DNA from: Dicyema japonicum
Taxonomy: Eukaryota; Dicyemida; Rhombozoa; Dicyemidae
Assembly (NCBI GenBank): GCA_011109175.1
Contig: RDEW01000019.1
Location: 248,413 to 312,412 of the forward strand
Length of the DNA: 64,000 nucleotides
Direction: 5' to 3'
The position numbers were made by a program, and so were the translations under genes. A model generated the notes under the pieces. It was not told where the DNA came from, made no database searches, and worked only from the letters and a program-made list of their open reading frames with translations. Below, piece by piece: positions 22,504 through 33,707 of this stretch. Every line of letters begins with the position of its first letter. Position 1 is the stretch's first letter.

Positions 22504-23992
22504 ATGGGAAAATCACTAAAGAAGAAGTTGTATTAGTTTTTAGTTCTCGCTAGAAACTTGCCTGTCGACCTTTATGAGACATACTTGGAGAACGAGTCCC
22601 TAATAGCGAGTTACTTCTGTTCTATTCGGAGGGAAATCATGATTCAAGGGAAACTTTACATTACTCTAAACTGTGTTATTTTCTACGCCAAATTTTTCAA
22701 AAAAACGATTTCTGTTGTTTCTTTTTCACAATTTTAGATTGTCATCGACTTTAAGGACGTTCAGAATATCCTAAAGGAGAGGACAGCCTATCTCTTCCCC
22801 AATGCCATCGTTTTCTGCTGTTCCTCCAACATTAAGCACACATTTTACTCCTTCATGTGTCGCGACAAGGTGTTTGTTCTGCTGTACAATATTTACTCCA
22901 AAAATCTATACGTTTGTTCCTTCCTTTAAGACAGAGTCCCGATCAACTTCCTTCTGGCATGTCTAGTCCCCATTCTAGCACTGATGGTCCTTCAGAGTGT
23001 TCCCCTTCCAGTCTAAGAAATGAGGAGATTGTAATGACTTATGGATAATCTTTAGCCGATTACTGATGAAATTAACAACCTTTTTGACGTCTCCAATAGT
23101 TCTCGTATATCGTTTACATAATTTAGTTCCTCCTGAGGAATCCGTTTCTTGCGAGGGACACTCACATCCGGGGAAGGAGTTGGTGTCCTCGGACTACTTT
23201 CTGAGCGCCCACAAACTGTTCTCCCTTCTATTTATGAACTCTGACTTTATAAAACATCTTTTTGAAAAGATGAATGCTTACTGTAAGCGAGGGGGTGAGT
23301 TTAGTAATCTCTATTTCCCGTTGGGACTGTGAGGGGGACAGTAAACGACGGAAGGTGGAGTACTGTATGAAGACGAGTACGAGTTTTGGCCACATTGTTG
23401 CCCAGATCCATGAGGAGCAGGTCAGTGTGTATGAATAATTCAGATTTTGGAGCCTTCTACCAGATTGGGGGCGGTCTACATCATCAGGACAATCTCCCAC
23501 ACCAAGGGAGTTATGTACTCAGATTCTTTTCACACAGAGATGCTGTAGTTCCTCGTGGTTTATGTAGATACTGTATAACGAGCAATTGTCCGATTTCCTG
23601 TCATCTCAAAGTCCACGCAAATCTAATTATGAAGCCGAATACGTTCATTCTGGCTCGTAAGCTCATAACAACCAACGGGATTGCTAAAATAACCGAGTAT
23701 TGCCGACATATTTGTAGTATTTGTGGTAAATGGCAGCTGATGTAATCTCTGAGAATATTGGGGGCGAATCTGAGACTTTGACGAACAACTCTGATAGAAT
23801 CTGCCAGGAGAAATTCATCGAAAATTATGGTAGCCTTATGACTCACTCAGGCTGGACAGATCTGTTTACCTCATTTGTGAATGATCGGATTGATTCTGTC
23901 TTCATTACGAATCTTCTATTAGGATTTATGTCAGCCTTGCGGTTATTTTTAGTTTTATCACTCTTGTGGGAATATTCATTAAGATTGACTGA
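22504..23992 (+). CDS. Aster/GRAMD1-like sterol transfer protein (frameshifted)
   Basis: Ten exons: 22504-22526, 22554-22716, 22738-22911, 22935-23030, 23056-23104, 23127-23420, 23444-23544, 23568-23713, 23737-23929 and 23953-23992. The introns are 27, 21, 23, 25, 22, 23, 23, 23 and 23 nt. Residues about 10-118 form a GRAM domain (IASYFCSIRREIMIQGKLYI, KERTAYLFPNAIVF); 190-350 form a VASt/Aster sterol-binding domain (YFLSAHKLFSLLF, ISISRWD, YCITSNC). A C-terminal hydrophobic anchor (TNLLLGFIFITLVGIFI) ends at a stop at 23990. Aster proteins sit in the ER at plasma-membrane contacts and move sterol. Length is about 425 residues, shorter than animal homologues. The G5 run at 23291-23295 breaks the frame; with one fewer G the VASt sequence reads through as expected. 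That is either a sequence error or a recent inactivation. Confidence 0.85.
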
Positions 23993-24179
23993 ATATATTT
24001 TAATAATATTTATAAATTAGTGCTATGGATTGATTTGGTTATAGTGCACTATTTACGCATTCTTGTTAGTAAGACTGCTTTATCAGTATCCACGAATGAG
24101 TGCAATTAACCTTAGCTTTTATGTTCTTACAGAAAATGGAACAATTTATTACAAAAAAGTGAGCAAATGGTCAAATAGT

Positions 24180-24370
24180 GGCCGTCCTGACTGTGTGGCT
24201 ATTCCCTCTTCGGATGGCGAGTGAGATCCATCAAATAACCAACAACGCTCACGGGGATCTTGTAGTAATCTGATTCCCTAGAAGACTCAAGAATTCCAGG
24301 GTCGCAGACGTAAGGGAATTAGACATCTCAACTGCGGAGTGGAACAAACCCGCACTTTGCCCATTTGGAA
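24180..24370 (+). repeat. Dispersed repeat family E
   Basis: Shares GACTGTGTGGCTATTCCCTC, ACAACGCTCACGGGGATCTT and a GATTCCC box with 8205-8300 and 62508-62630. Non-coding. Confidence 0.55.
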
Positions 24371-26105
24371 TTAATTTTTAAATTTTTGGTATTATATGCT
24401 TGAGTGAAAGACATTTATTAATTATTTCTTTAATAGGTTTAGATTATGGGACTATAAGCTGGATACTTGGTGGCTGTCGGTCTCCTACTTGTTAGTGAGG
24501 TCGTGGTAGCTAAATAACCTAGGCTATGTTGGCAAGCTTTCCTAGCCTTTCGGTGTAGGAGACTGGCGGTTTATAATTCATTAAATGTTGTTACTATGGA
24601 CTCGTTGCTTAGTCTATGAGAAAATATCGTTATCTGAGTGTATAGTGAACCTTAATTGATAGATGTGAAGCTGTTTATCATAGAGGCACTCTTCTTCCAC
24701 ATGACTGTAGTAAATATTGATAGAAAACAAAATATGACTATTAACCAAGCAGTTATGGATTATGCCTAAACCTTTTTATCACATCGACACACGTCATACA
24801 GCAATTTACGAATTTATCAGATTATTTTAAGTGACAATGTAAATTTGAAGACGTTTATTTTTTAAACAAATAAGTTTTTTTAAGCAAGAGGCTTGGATTG
24901 CGTGAGCGTTTCCTATGATCACTGCCATTTCGAGCCTTGTCTGAGCCGTTATCCGTTAAGCAGCCGGCGCAGTGTCAAATTCCATTCATTTACGACGCGT
25001 TGGGTATGACGAGAAACCGTCTTCAGTGAATACCTTGATGCGGATTGTCTCAAGTACTCACAGGTAAAAAAGTTAAAAATTTTCATTGTCTCGCTTTAAA
25101 CGATTAATTATCATACTATTCTTTACTTCCTTCACTTGAAGGGATTTTTGGTGGACGAAAGGAAAGTTTCCTTAACCGAGTAATCAAAGCTTAATGATCA
25201 AATTCAAGGACATTGTAATCAAATGATTGTAAGTCGGTTAACAGCTAAAAAAACGCCTCACGTGATTATTGTAAGTGGAAAAAGTCCGGATCGAATGCTC
25301 GTCTTTCCGTTTGCCTCCCTAGTCTGGACGACATTTTCGCTCTAAACAGCCACATTCAGAGTATTGTCAATGCCTGTTCAACCGCTTGAAAGGCCAAGAC
25401 AATTAAGAGCCGGAAGTATAATGACTTCCATGGTAATGTAACATTCGTTTTTCTCTCTATGGAGATTTGAAAGTCGTTTACGACTTTTTCAAAAAAGTCG
25501 GAAATTTAATCTAAGCTCATTCAGGGGACCTTCGCGATCGATCTAAGCTGTTCAAACTAATTTCCCTCGCAATCCGAGTAGAAAAATCTCGCAGTTATGG
25601 TTGCAGCTTTCTATCTATAATTTTCCGTTTTTATTTTTGAAGAAAAATTCAAAGTTACTCCAGATTTACTTTCCTTTTGGAGCCCGTCCCTTGCTTAGGA
25701 ATAAACGTCTAACGCGAATCTGCTCAGGTACTGCAGCGAGCATACTGAAGATTTGAGAGGAATAAGTACGGCGACATTGGGGACCGATTCGCTTACCAGT
25801 CGATCTCCGTTCAGATCTGGTTTGTTGGCCAATCACTCTTAGTTTATCAGGTAATCGATGACTTGCAGGGCTTCGAAAGGGTGAGCCTAGAATGACAAGA
25901 TGGCTCTTCCAGAAATTGGGCTTGCAATCATGAGAGGTAACTCCCATTGCGTTTTTAGTGCCCACAGGCCATAATGGAGACCTAAAATCGATAAGTTAAA
26001 AACCATAATACAAAAATTTTACCTCTTTTAACTCGGAGACCTGCTCATGTGGTCTGGGTCATTATCACCTCAGTAGTCAGAGAAAATTCCATCTCTAATG
26101 ACAAT
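24371..26105. other. Intergenic, unassigned repeat-like DNA
   Basis: Stretches of higher GC at 24950-25030, 25260-25420 and 25660-25960 hold short open frames on both strands (longest 25666-25965, minus, 99 codons, basic, ending RAPKGK) but no family I can name. The right part shares a block with 21793-21835, so mobile DNA is more likely than a gene. Confidence 0.4.
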
Positions 26106-26340
26106 CCATATCCTCCATTATCATAAACGATATCATGTTCGATACAAGCTTTTTTCCGTAGAAATTTTTAAATTTTTTAATCACACCGGGGTCCGTTGGT
26201 TGCAAACAACTTGATGTATTGGGCGGTAGAATGAAGTTTGATACTTGTTAATGTAGAAGATCCGGGTGGATGAACAGTTTTCATCAATAAAATAATTAAT
26301 CTGCCTGTACTCTTAACTTGAATCTCTAATATCATATTTT
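26106..26340 (-). mobile_element. Pogo/Tigger DDE transposase fragment
   Basis: Shifting minus-strand frames spell RLIILLM, then FILPPNTSSCLQPTDPGVIK and KFKNFYGKKLV. This is the classic pogo/Tigger block around the second-to-third catalytic Asp region (PPNTTS-LQP-D-GVIK-FK-Y). It diverges strongly from the fragment at 7690-7960, so at least two pogo lineages are present. Confidence 0.7.
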
Positions 26341-26389
26341 AGAAAACTATTGAGGTCATCCATGCGTTGTGTAGGCATAATTTAAACTT

Positions 26390-26500
26390 GTTTTGTGGCT
26401 AAGACAAAAGATTGGAATGGCCATACTCCGAGGGAACTCGTTCGCAATCCACGCAGCAGGCTTCCTCAACTGATATTTGTTTAATTGTTAAACAAATTAT
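26390..26500 (+). mobile_element. R-B LINE extreme 3' end
   Basis: About 100 bases nearly identical to 11345-11445: GTGGCTAAGACAAAAGATTG, GGAATGGCCATACTCCG, AATCCACGCAGCAGGCTTCC, then TATTTGTTTAATTG. It is a heavily 5'-truncated insertion. Confidence 0.75.
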
Positions 26501-26846
26501 TTTGTTTAAAAAATTGCTATTTCAAGGTTGGCATATTATAACTATTCAGAGGTAAATTGGCGGAATTACCCAGTCTCGAATCGTTTCCTTAGCGATGTAT
26601 TAATATAACCTGGAAAATTCAATTCCCAATAATATTCTGAATACTAACTACCATTACGAAAATTAACGCCTTCTACCTTCTTCTACCCCGGCCTTAACTT
26701 GTATGAGACCAGAGGCTATTAATTAAGAGGTGGTAATGCCAGTCACTCCCAACTTTGGCGTGGTAGACAGGAAAAAGTTCAGGACATTCTAAAAGGTCTT
26801 CTAACGAATTGATCTCTTAAATTCAAAAGAAATGCTAATAGAAAAA

Positions 26847-27874
26847 TCAATAAAGACCAGCAGCTCCGTCAAGAAATCCATCCAATGGAGCATCATGGTA
26901 CTCAACCCACTTTCCATCTTTCAGGATCTCATATGAGCCAATAATATCATCACCACTTACTCCACCAATGGCATACAAGCACTCACCAACACTCATAAGG
27001 GAGAACTATATCTCACACAATCATCACCATTGATCTACTGGTCTCCATATCAGTCCCCTTCTTCCACAAATCATTCGCAGGGTCGTAAATCTCCACCTTT
27101 GAGACCTCCTCACAACCATACTGTCCTCTACTCTCTATCCCACCAACGACGTATATCAACCCAGATAAAACAGCTGCAGCAGCTCCTGCACGTGGCGAGG
27201 ACATGGAAGATATTGGACTCCAAGAATCCGATAAGATGTCATATTTGGCGCATTCTTTTATAATTATAGATATTATCACCAGAAAGCAGTCCGTTTTCGT
27301 TTTTACCACCAAAAACGTAGATAAAGTCATCATGCACAACGGAAGAGAATTCAAATCTCGGTATTTCCATGGGAGATACAGTATCCCATTTATAAAGGTC
27401 ACCACCACTCACATATAACACAACAGAACCTCGACTTGTAAACATCCGCAGATGGGTTGTGATCACAATGACTTTTCCCTCCAAGGACAAAGATGGAGTC
27501 GCCATGAGAGCACATTTTAAAATTGAACAGAGGACCTGGTAGGTTTCCGCAATGGTAATGCACCTTCTCCGTGATGGAATCAAATCTGTACAATATATAG
27601 TAAAACAAACACGTGGATATGGCTTTCAGCCTGTGAAGGAATACATACAGAATCTCCGCAGAGAATCCCTCCGGCGATTATTACGCGGTCTTTGTATGGG
27701 GTCACTTGAAAAAACCGCATTGGATGTTTAAGAGAGAGCACATGACTCCATTCGTTTTTGGTAACGTCATATTTGACAATAGCACTGTCGTCATCCCCAA
27801 CTACAATGAGTTATCTGATTACCTAAAATTATCTTTGAGTAGGATCCAACTGATTTGCTCATTTGTTGATACAT
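26847..27874 (-). CDS. Kelch-repeat beta-propeller protein
   Basis: Six exons on the minus strand: 27823-27874, 27611-27800, 27430-27585, 27280-27407, 27028-27254 and 26847-27005. The introns are 22, 25, 22, 25 and 22 nt, and the spliced protein is 303 residues. Kelch blades are evident from repeated hydrophobic-GG motifs: VIIAGGILCGDS, IFVLGGKSH, IYVFGGKNENGLL, IYVVGGIESRG and LYAIGGVSGDD. Each is followed downstream by a Tyr or Phe-Asp (VFDSIT, KYDILSDSW, IYDPANDLW). About six blades would make one propeller. There is no BTB, BACK or F-box domain upstream, so it resembles the KLHDC-type or a truncated KLHL protein; the partner is unknown. The start at 27874 is the first ATG in frame; a second Met lies four codons on. 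Confidence 0.88.
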
Positions 27875-28009
27875 TCTACGCAACACTACAAGACAATTTA
27901 CGATTACTTCAACTACAACTTAGGGATTTAAATTAAAAAAAAATATTTTGGCAATATTTTTCGACAAGTTATTAAATAAATTGAAAATAAATATTTTTAA
28001 TAGATTGGT

Positions 28010-28190
28010 TCCCGGTGTTACATCTAACATCATTCGAGGTTCTTGTGTGGAGAATGGAGCTCCGATGACATCTGTTATGCATCTATATGTAACTCGAGCT
28101 TACGGAAAGTGCGTGGGTCACGGGACGAACAGCATGAAGAGATGAGGAGGCTACTTGGTGAAATCGGGATCACCTGATGACAATAATTTG
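28010..28190 (+). mobile_element. 3' end of J-type LINE
   Basis: The frame ending RDEQHEEMRRLLGEIGIT-stop (stop near 28172) matches the C-terminal peptide of the J family at 53150-53345 and 60520-60700. Upstream VTRAYGK parallels VTRPVRA. A one-base shift lies between the two parts. Confidence 0.6.
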
Positions 28191-29035
28191 TAGTTATAAT
28201 ATTGTCAATGCGGTTCACCATTATGTGACGATAGGTGGATGCTAGTCTTCTTCTAGTCCATGAAGTTTTATGATGAGGAGGGTGTTGAAAGTAGGCGCTG
28301 CTAGAAACACTGAATATTAGGTAGAAGTTGGTCAGTGTCAAAGGAAGTTTCTGATTCCTCTTCTGTGCGACCAATAAAGGTTAATCTCATTTTTCTTCTT
28401 CCATCATCGTATTCCAGCAACTGATGAGAATATACAAGTTCCATCATTGCTCCCCCAATTCTTAGTACAAGTTGCAATTATTCAGGATTTCTTATGACAT
28501 ATACATTTATGATTGTAGAAATCCTCATTCCATTTTAGTTGTATTATACAGATCCTGTCCTTAACTTTCCAGAATATCCTCATATGCAGCAAAACCTTAC
28601 CCATAGCGCTTTAAATCAGAGGGAAGCAGCATTAACACAGTCTCCATCCTCATCGTACAATCTTCCTGCCATTTTACTTCCTGCAGACAGTATAAATTCC
28701 ACCGTATTTTGGATTGTCCGAACATTGAGTGCGTTTCTTTGTCACATCTTTGAGTCCTCTAGCGTTGAAGGTAAGAAGGGTTAGTTCTTTTGAAGTCCCG
28801 AATGCTTTCTAGCCATGAGTGTAATAGAACCACCTCAACCATTTAAGATTATTAATTAATCATTAAAAAACAGACAAGAAACTCAAAAATTACAAAAGCC
28901 TTTGCCCGGATGAACTCATGGTGAACTCTTTAAATACGGAACTTATTACCGTTTAGAAAATATTGGACGGATCATGAATAATCTGACCAAACACAAGACC
29001 CTCTTCAGCCAGTGTCCACAATCCCAAATCACTAC
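28191..29035. other. No supported gene
   Basis: An 81-codon plus-strand frame (28539-28784) has no recognisable features. Otherwise AT-rich intergenic DNA. Confidence 0.4.
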
Positions 29036-29039
29036 AACA

Positions 29040-29460
29040 GCACTGCAACCAAGGAATATTAATGTTTCCTTTATTAAACCTCAGCTTAGTCAGAACTCGC
29101 AATTAGTAAGAACAGTCATGCTAACTAATCCAAGACATTGAAAATGTTCTTGATTTCTCGTTCTTTTTTTGCTTGTGTGTTATCCCAGAAAACGTCACTT
29201 GTTCACCCATAAGAATCGTAGATGCGTGGAAACTTCAACGAATGGACGGCAGCAAAATTCGAACCTGGACCTCACTTCTGTGCACTGATCTACGATGCTT
29301 TGGTTTGACGAGTGACGCCGTTATCAGTGAACATCTCACTGCGAAACTGGATGGTCTATAAAGAACTCAAGCCAACAAAAAGAAAAAGAAGTGAAGAGCA
29401 TTCTTGGTTCCTCTCTACGATTAGTTAGCATAACTGTTCTTTACTTCAATAAAGTGTGTA
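29040..29460 (-). repeat. SINE-D copy (inverted) plus partial direct copy
   Basis: Reverse-complement has the B box GGTTCGAATTT near 29255 and the family tail down to 29050. A second piece of the same tail in plus orientation occupies 29390-29460 (GAAGAGCATTCTTGG, GTTAGCATAACTGTTCTTTA). The two tails are thus inverted relative to one another. Confidence 0.6.
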
Positions 29461-29599
29461 TAATTCCTGGGGTAATACGGCTCTGCGTAAAGTGCAGTAT
29501 TATTATATTAGAAAAATAAAATAAAAATTTAAAAAATCTTGTTTTTGTATAAAAAATAATTTAAATATAAAAATATACCTCTGATCTTGATAAATATTA

Positions 29600-31900
29600 T
29601 TTTGCATCAGATACCTTTATAGAGGCAAGACACAGGTGGATACGATCATGCACAAGTCATTCAGTGTATTGAAGAACTAACAGTGAATGAGGAAACCTGT
29701 ACCGACAGTTTGTCCTGGACTTACTTAAGATTGTAAGCCTAGGGTCACCTAATATATTGGAGTTTATTATATGAAATATCATATTATTATTAACCCAGCA
29801 CAAACAGTCATAACTAGGGGGATTTTTGTCAATAAAGTCAAAAATGGATATATTCTTTAAAATTATTTAAAGCTTATAAAATTTAGTTTTTAGTCAAAAA
29901 TATTTATTATATTAATCAAAAGTTACAATAAACCAAAAGTCAGAATAAAACTATTTAAAATTGATTGGCTGTATTAATTTATTCTCTTTCGTTTTGAACC
30001 ATTCCTTAGCTCTCTAACTGCAATCTCTTGGTCACCATCACCAATCTGATCTTCACTCCAGCATTGTTGTTCTATGGGCACGATTTCGTCATTACTTGTT
30101 GTAGAGACTTTCGTTGTAGAAATGAATGACCTCACTAACATCACTCTCTTGAAAGTTCATCCCATGTCGGTGCTCACTAACATGCTTTCAAGAGTTTTCT
30201 TTAACACAATAATGACTTGTAGAACTTACAATTCCCTCCCAAAACAATAGGAATAATTTTAACTTTCGCATTGTATATTTGAGACAACTCTCCAGCGAGG
30301 AGGTCTGAAGTTTTTCTACCTCAACCACCTTCAGCATCTCCTGAGAAGTGATTCCAACCTCTACTAAAGTAATCTCACTTGTCTTTTTATCAAAAAAATA
30401 TGTCCGACTTGTTATGTGTACTTTGACATCGTCATTAGCGTCGTATCACTCGGATCTCAAATTCTCAGTTGTTACTGTTGATTGACTGAGTGAGTCTCAG
30501 TTTCTTTGAATATGTGATTCCATATTTACGACACCACACGTGAAGACATCTCACCCCTCATTGTGACGTCGTATGTAATCACTATTTAATCCTCTTGCAT
30601 CTCGTTGCCAAATGATCGACTTTTTTGGCAGATTACAATGATTGCAGTTCGAGCCTTTTTTTCAAAAGAACAAATTTCGGCCTTGTAAAAGGCAATACAA
30701 AGCTTCGGCTCTTGGACTATTATTCCCCTATGCAAGCCATCCCGAAGACGATGCAATGTCAACAGTCGAGTCTTTTTAAACACTTGAATAACATAGAATG
30801 AAGAGATTTACTGTTAATTTTCATCAATAACCATTCAACTTGGACTTGTTTAAGTTTCAGTACATCCATTTCAGAGGAATTATCATCCGAGTTATAGTTC
30901 TGAGTTAAGAGTCCCGCGATTGTGGCCATATGTGTTTTCTTTAAATTGACAGACCGCAGAATTCCAGCTTTCTCAGACATACATTAGATTTTCTTTCCAA
31001 ATCATGGAGAAATTGAACAACATGCATTCACTTTTGAACACGATTGAAGTGAGTCTTCTCCCAAGTTTATCTCTTGGTATATAGAGCCTCTCTTTATTTG
31101 CAGGCTTTAAATGAAGTTTTGTCTCATAAAGAATACGTCGAACAACATCAAATCCTCAAACTCATTGGTTCAATATTGATTAGTCCAATATTTACTGCAT
31201 TCAATTTTGTGCTTGCCGAACCCTTAATTCTTTTTCTAACTTCATCGGCAATTTTTTCTAAAATTTCCTGTTTTAGAGTGTTACTCCATTTATCCTCCAA
31301 CACTCCAAGGTATCGATAACCTTCAGTTCCATCCAAATATTTGCTTCCTTTGATAAACATTCAACATTAGTAGCCGACTTATCAAAGTTTTTATTGAGTC
31401 CTGCTGATTCAAAAAATAATTCAATGTCGTGCATCATCTTAATAACCTCTTCCTGGGCAAATATTTTTAGATCATCCATAAAAAACGAATGGTTAGTGGC
31501 ATAGGTAATCATCGATAGACTAGACTGGCTAATATGCACTGTTGGGGATCTTCCAGTTAACATCCTACTCAAAGGGTCCACCACCAATCAAATAGCTGTG
31601 GAGACAAGGAGTCCCCTTGCAGAATTCCTCTTGATATTTTTACTGTTCCGATTTCATGTCTAAAACGGATAAAACTAATAATCCAACAAGGAAGTCCACA
31701 GCACCTAAAATTTTAAATAGGAATTCTTGGATTACTGAGCCAAACGCTTTTTGGACGTCTATCCCTGCTGAATATAAAAAGTTGTCAAATTCCTGGTTAA
31801 TACACTGATTTATTAGGGCTTGTTCCTTAGCACCCTGACACATTTTTTTCGTTCCTAGTTGGTTATCTAGATCATTTGGAATGTGTCAACAAAAAAATTG
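29600..31900 (-). mobile_element. R-A LINE copy (R2-type RT and RLE)
   Basis: Minus-strand frames run from 31850 leftward. MCQGAKEQALINQCIN, then a V-KAF segment, is RT fingers. DPLSRMLTGRSP and FMDDLKIFAQEE follow, the latter being the RT active-site block with a Met after Phe. Then come FFESAGLNKNFDKSATN, EKAGILR, a finger remnant (CNHC near 30640), and near 30400-30340 TSEITLVEVGITSQE, matching the restriction-like endonuclease of the copy at 52020. A 3'-UTR match to 52330-52440 (AATCTTAAGTAAGTCCAG, TTCAATACACTGAATGACTT) sits at 29640-29740. Many stops and shifts are present. The 5' part is missing; a hAT relic abuts it at 31890. Confidence 0.75.
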
Positions 31901-32700
31901 TTCCAATCATTCACTGTGATGCCGAAGTTCAATCAAGAATGCCATTGAAAAGATTGAGTCTGTTCTCAGAAAATTTCCTGATGAATTTTCTATCAACTCA
32001 CTAGGAAATCTTTTTTGGCATTTATGTGGGACATTTGTAACTGCAAAAAAGCAATTTTTATTGAATCACATAGATCCTCTAAGAAGCATATCAAATTAGC
32101 AGGTTTAGTATTTTTATTACTATTCTACACGTGTCAATATTATAAAGCCCTTGATTTTCTTGTCCCATCTGCCGACACGTGGTCAGTTTGTCGAATCCGA
32201 TATTCCCTTGCGAAAGTTTAACAGCAAAAGCTTACGAGACTTGTTTAAAAAAATTGGACACAATCCTCCTTCTACTTACGCTTGCCGAAAAAGTGTAGAA
32301 AATTAATGCCAAAGCAGTTTGACAGAATTAAGCTATTTTTGAGGTTTTATTTCCATTTATTATAGATCTGAAAAATTTTGTTTTGATTGACGAAACTGAT
32401 ACCCGGGGACAGAAATATGTCAAAACACTTATTGGAAGAATTTCTGATCCCAAGAAAATATTTTTAACATCTTGTCGTCATTGTCTTCTGCGGCTATCTC
32501 TGTCAGATAATTGACGATGTTCTAAGGGATTTTGCGATAGATCTCGAATACGCTGTTGAACACATTCAGAAATTGCATTTCGGGTACGATTTATGTGGAA
32601 TCAGGAAGTACTGGAATCAATATTATTTGTCAAAAAAGTGCTTTCATCACAAAAATGGAAAAACAAAATATTTCTTCATATGCATACAACTATCTGAAAA
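31890..32700 (+). mobile_element. hAT-like relic resembling CGGBP1-type elements
   Basis: Plus-strand frames carry LCGTFVTAKKQFLLNHI (a BED-like finger block), then KHIKLAG, LVPSADTWSV, LFKKIGHNPPSTYACRKSV and LIDETDTRGQKYVKTLIG. These parallel the order found in CGG-repeat-binding-protein-like hAT transposases ('ADIP-K', 'IP-ESTLRK', 'VDETTD-RGR'). Frameshifts between blocks show decay. It differs from the ZBED5-like relic at 18.6 kb. Confidence 0.55.
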
Positions 32701-32709
32701 AGTGTCCTT

Positions 32710-32960
32710 CCACGTTTTTCATAGTGTAATCTTCATCAGAGTATTTGATCAGGGAGAGGTAGGAAGATCCCTTTCAACTACTGCGTCGTACCAGAAGACT
32801 CGTCGCCTCACGGGTGGGATCTGTTTTACAAGAATTGACCTCCGCTGAAAACTCCATCTTTCAGATTCAAGCCCACGACCTTCAGATCCGATGTCATCAG
32901 TCAAAATAATAATAACGTTCAGTCAGAAGGCCGAAATGGTGGCTTTTGTAGGCGTGGCAA
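32710..32960 (-). repeat. SINE-C copy, inverted
   Basis: Homologous over its length to 15045-15265 in opposite orientation. Reading the minus strand, the B-box region is GGCTTGAATCT, with AAAGATGGAG after it. It is followed on the plus side by a block (AATGGTGGC...GGCAAACCCACAAAAATATT) also present near 49480-49510. Confidence 0.65.
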
Positions 32961-33171
32961 ACCCACAAAAATATTTTCACAAAATAAATTAATTTTTATT
33001 TAATAAAACAAAGTAAGTTATTTATGATTTGTCTCAAACCGGTCATCAAAGACCTAGGAACTAAAAATAGTAAAGAACTATCTAATCGAGCACAGTCTTA
33101 CATTCTGCCTCGAAAACTAAGCAGCTTGTAATTTTGATTTTTCACAAAAATTTAAAAAAGTATTATAATTA

Positions 33172-33707
33172 TTATTTCACATTTTTGTTGAGATCAACAT
33201 AAATGCCCTCATTAATTAACTGAATGGCCTTTTCATAGACAGGCGGAGAGTCCTTATCTGGATTAGGCATTGATACTGCAGAACTGAACGAAGGTGGGGG
33301 TTCATTCCTTACATAATTATATTCAACATACCTCAATACTTCCTATTAATAAATCATTACTAATACCTCTTTTCTCCCGAATAAATGGCTAATCCAGTAA
33401 TTTACAGCATAAATACTGGAGGCAATTGATATGAAACAGAATACTATAAAAATAATTTGAGAAATTGTTTCGTTAATGATGATGGAATCTATACTAACAA
33501 TTCAAGTGTACTTGCATGAAAAACAAAACCAAACAAAAAAAATAAAAAACTTGAAATCGTCAAATATACGGCGTAAAAACAGTTATTTACAATCGGCATA
33601 TAAAATTTGAAATAATTTTTGTTTATATATTGTTTGTGGTTTGCCATTATTTCGGAATATAATCTGTGAATTTTGATATTTGAGGATCGAACAAGGCTGC
33701 TTGACAT
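33172..33707 (-). CDS. Two-helix membrane protein with PPVY tail
   Basis: Three exons (33512-33707, 33367-33488, 33172-33342) separated by GT-AG introns of 23 and 24 nt give 162 residues. A basic N-terminus (about 40 residues) precedes a hydrophobic helix (AVYLTISSFLFFLFGFVF), a short loop and a second helix (QIIFIVFCFISIASSIYAV). The C-terminal cytosolic-type tail is rich in Pro and Ser and contains PPPSF and DSPPVYEKA, the latter a WW-domain-binding PPxY motif. No family is recognised. Ubiquitin-ligase adaptors and claudin/tetraspan-like small proteins often carry such tails, but that is only an analogy. A second Met at residue 22 could be the true start. Confidence 0.7.

Noticed and set aside
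25666-25965. 99-codon basic minus-strand frame that looks ribosomal-protein-like
   Set aside because: I could match it to no ribosomal protein, and part of it is shared with the repeat block at 21.8 kb.
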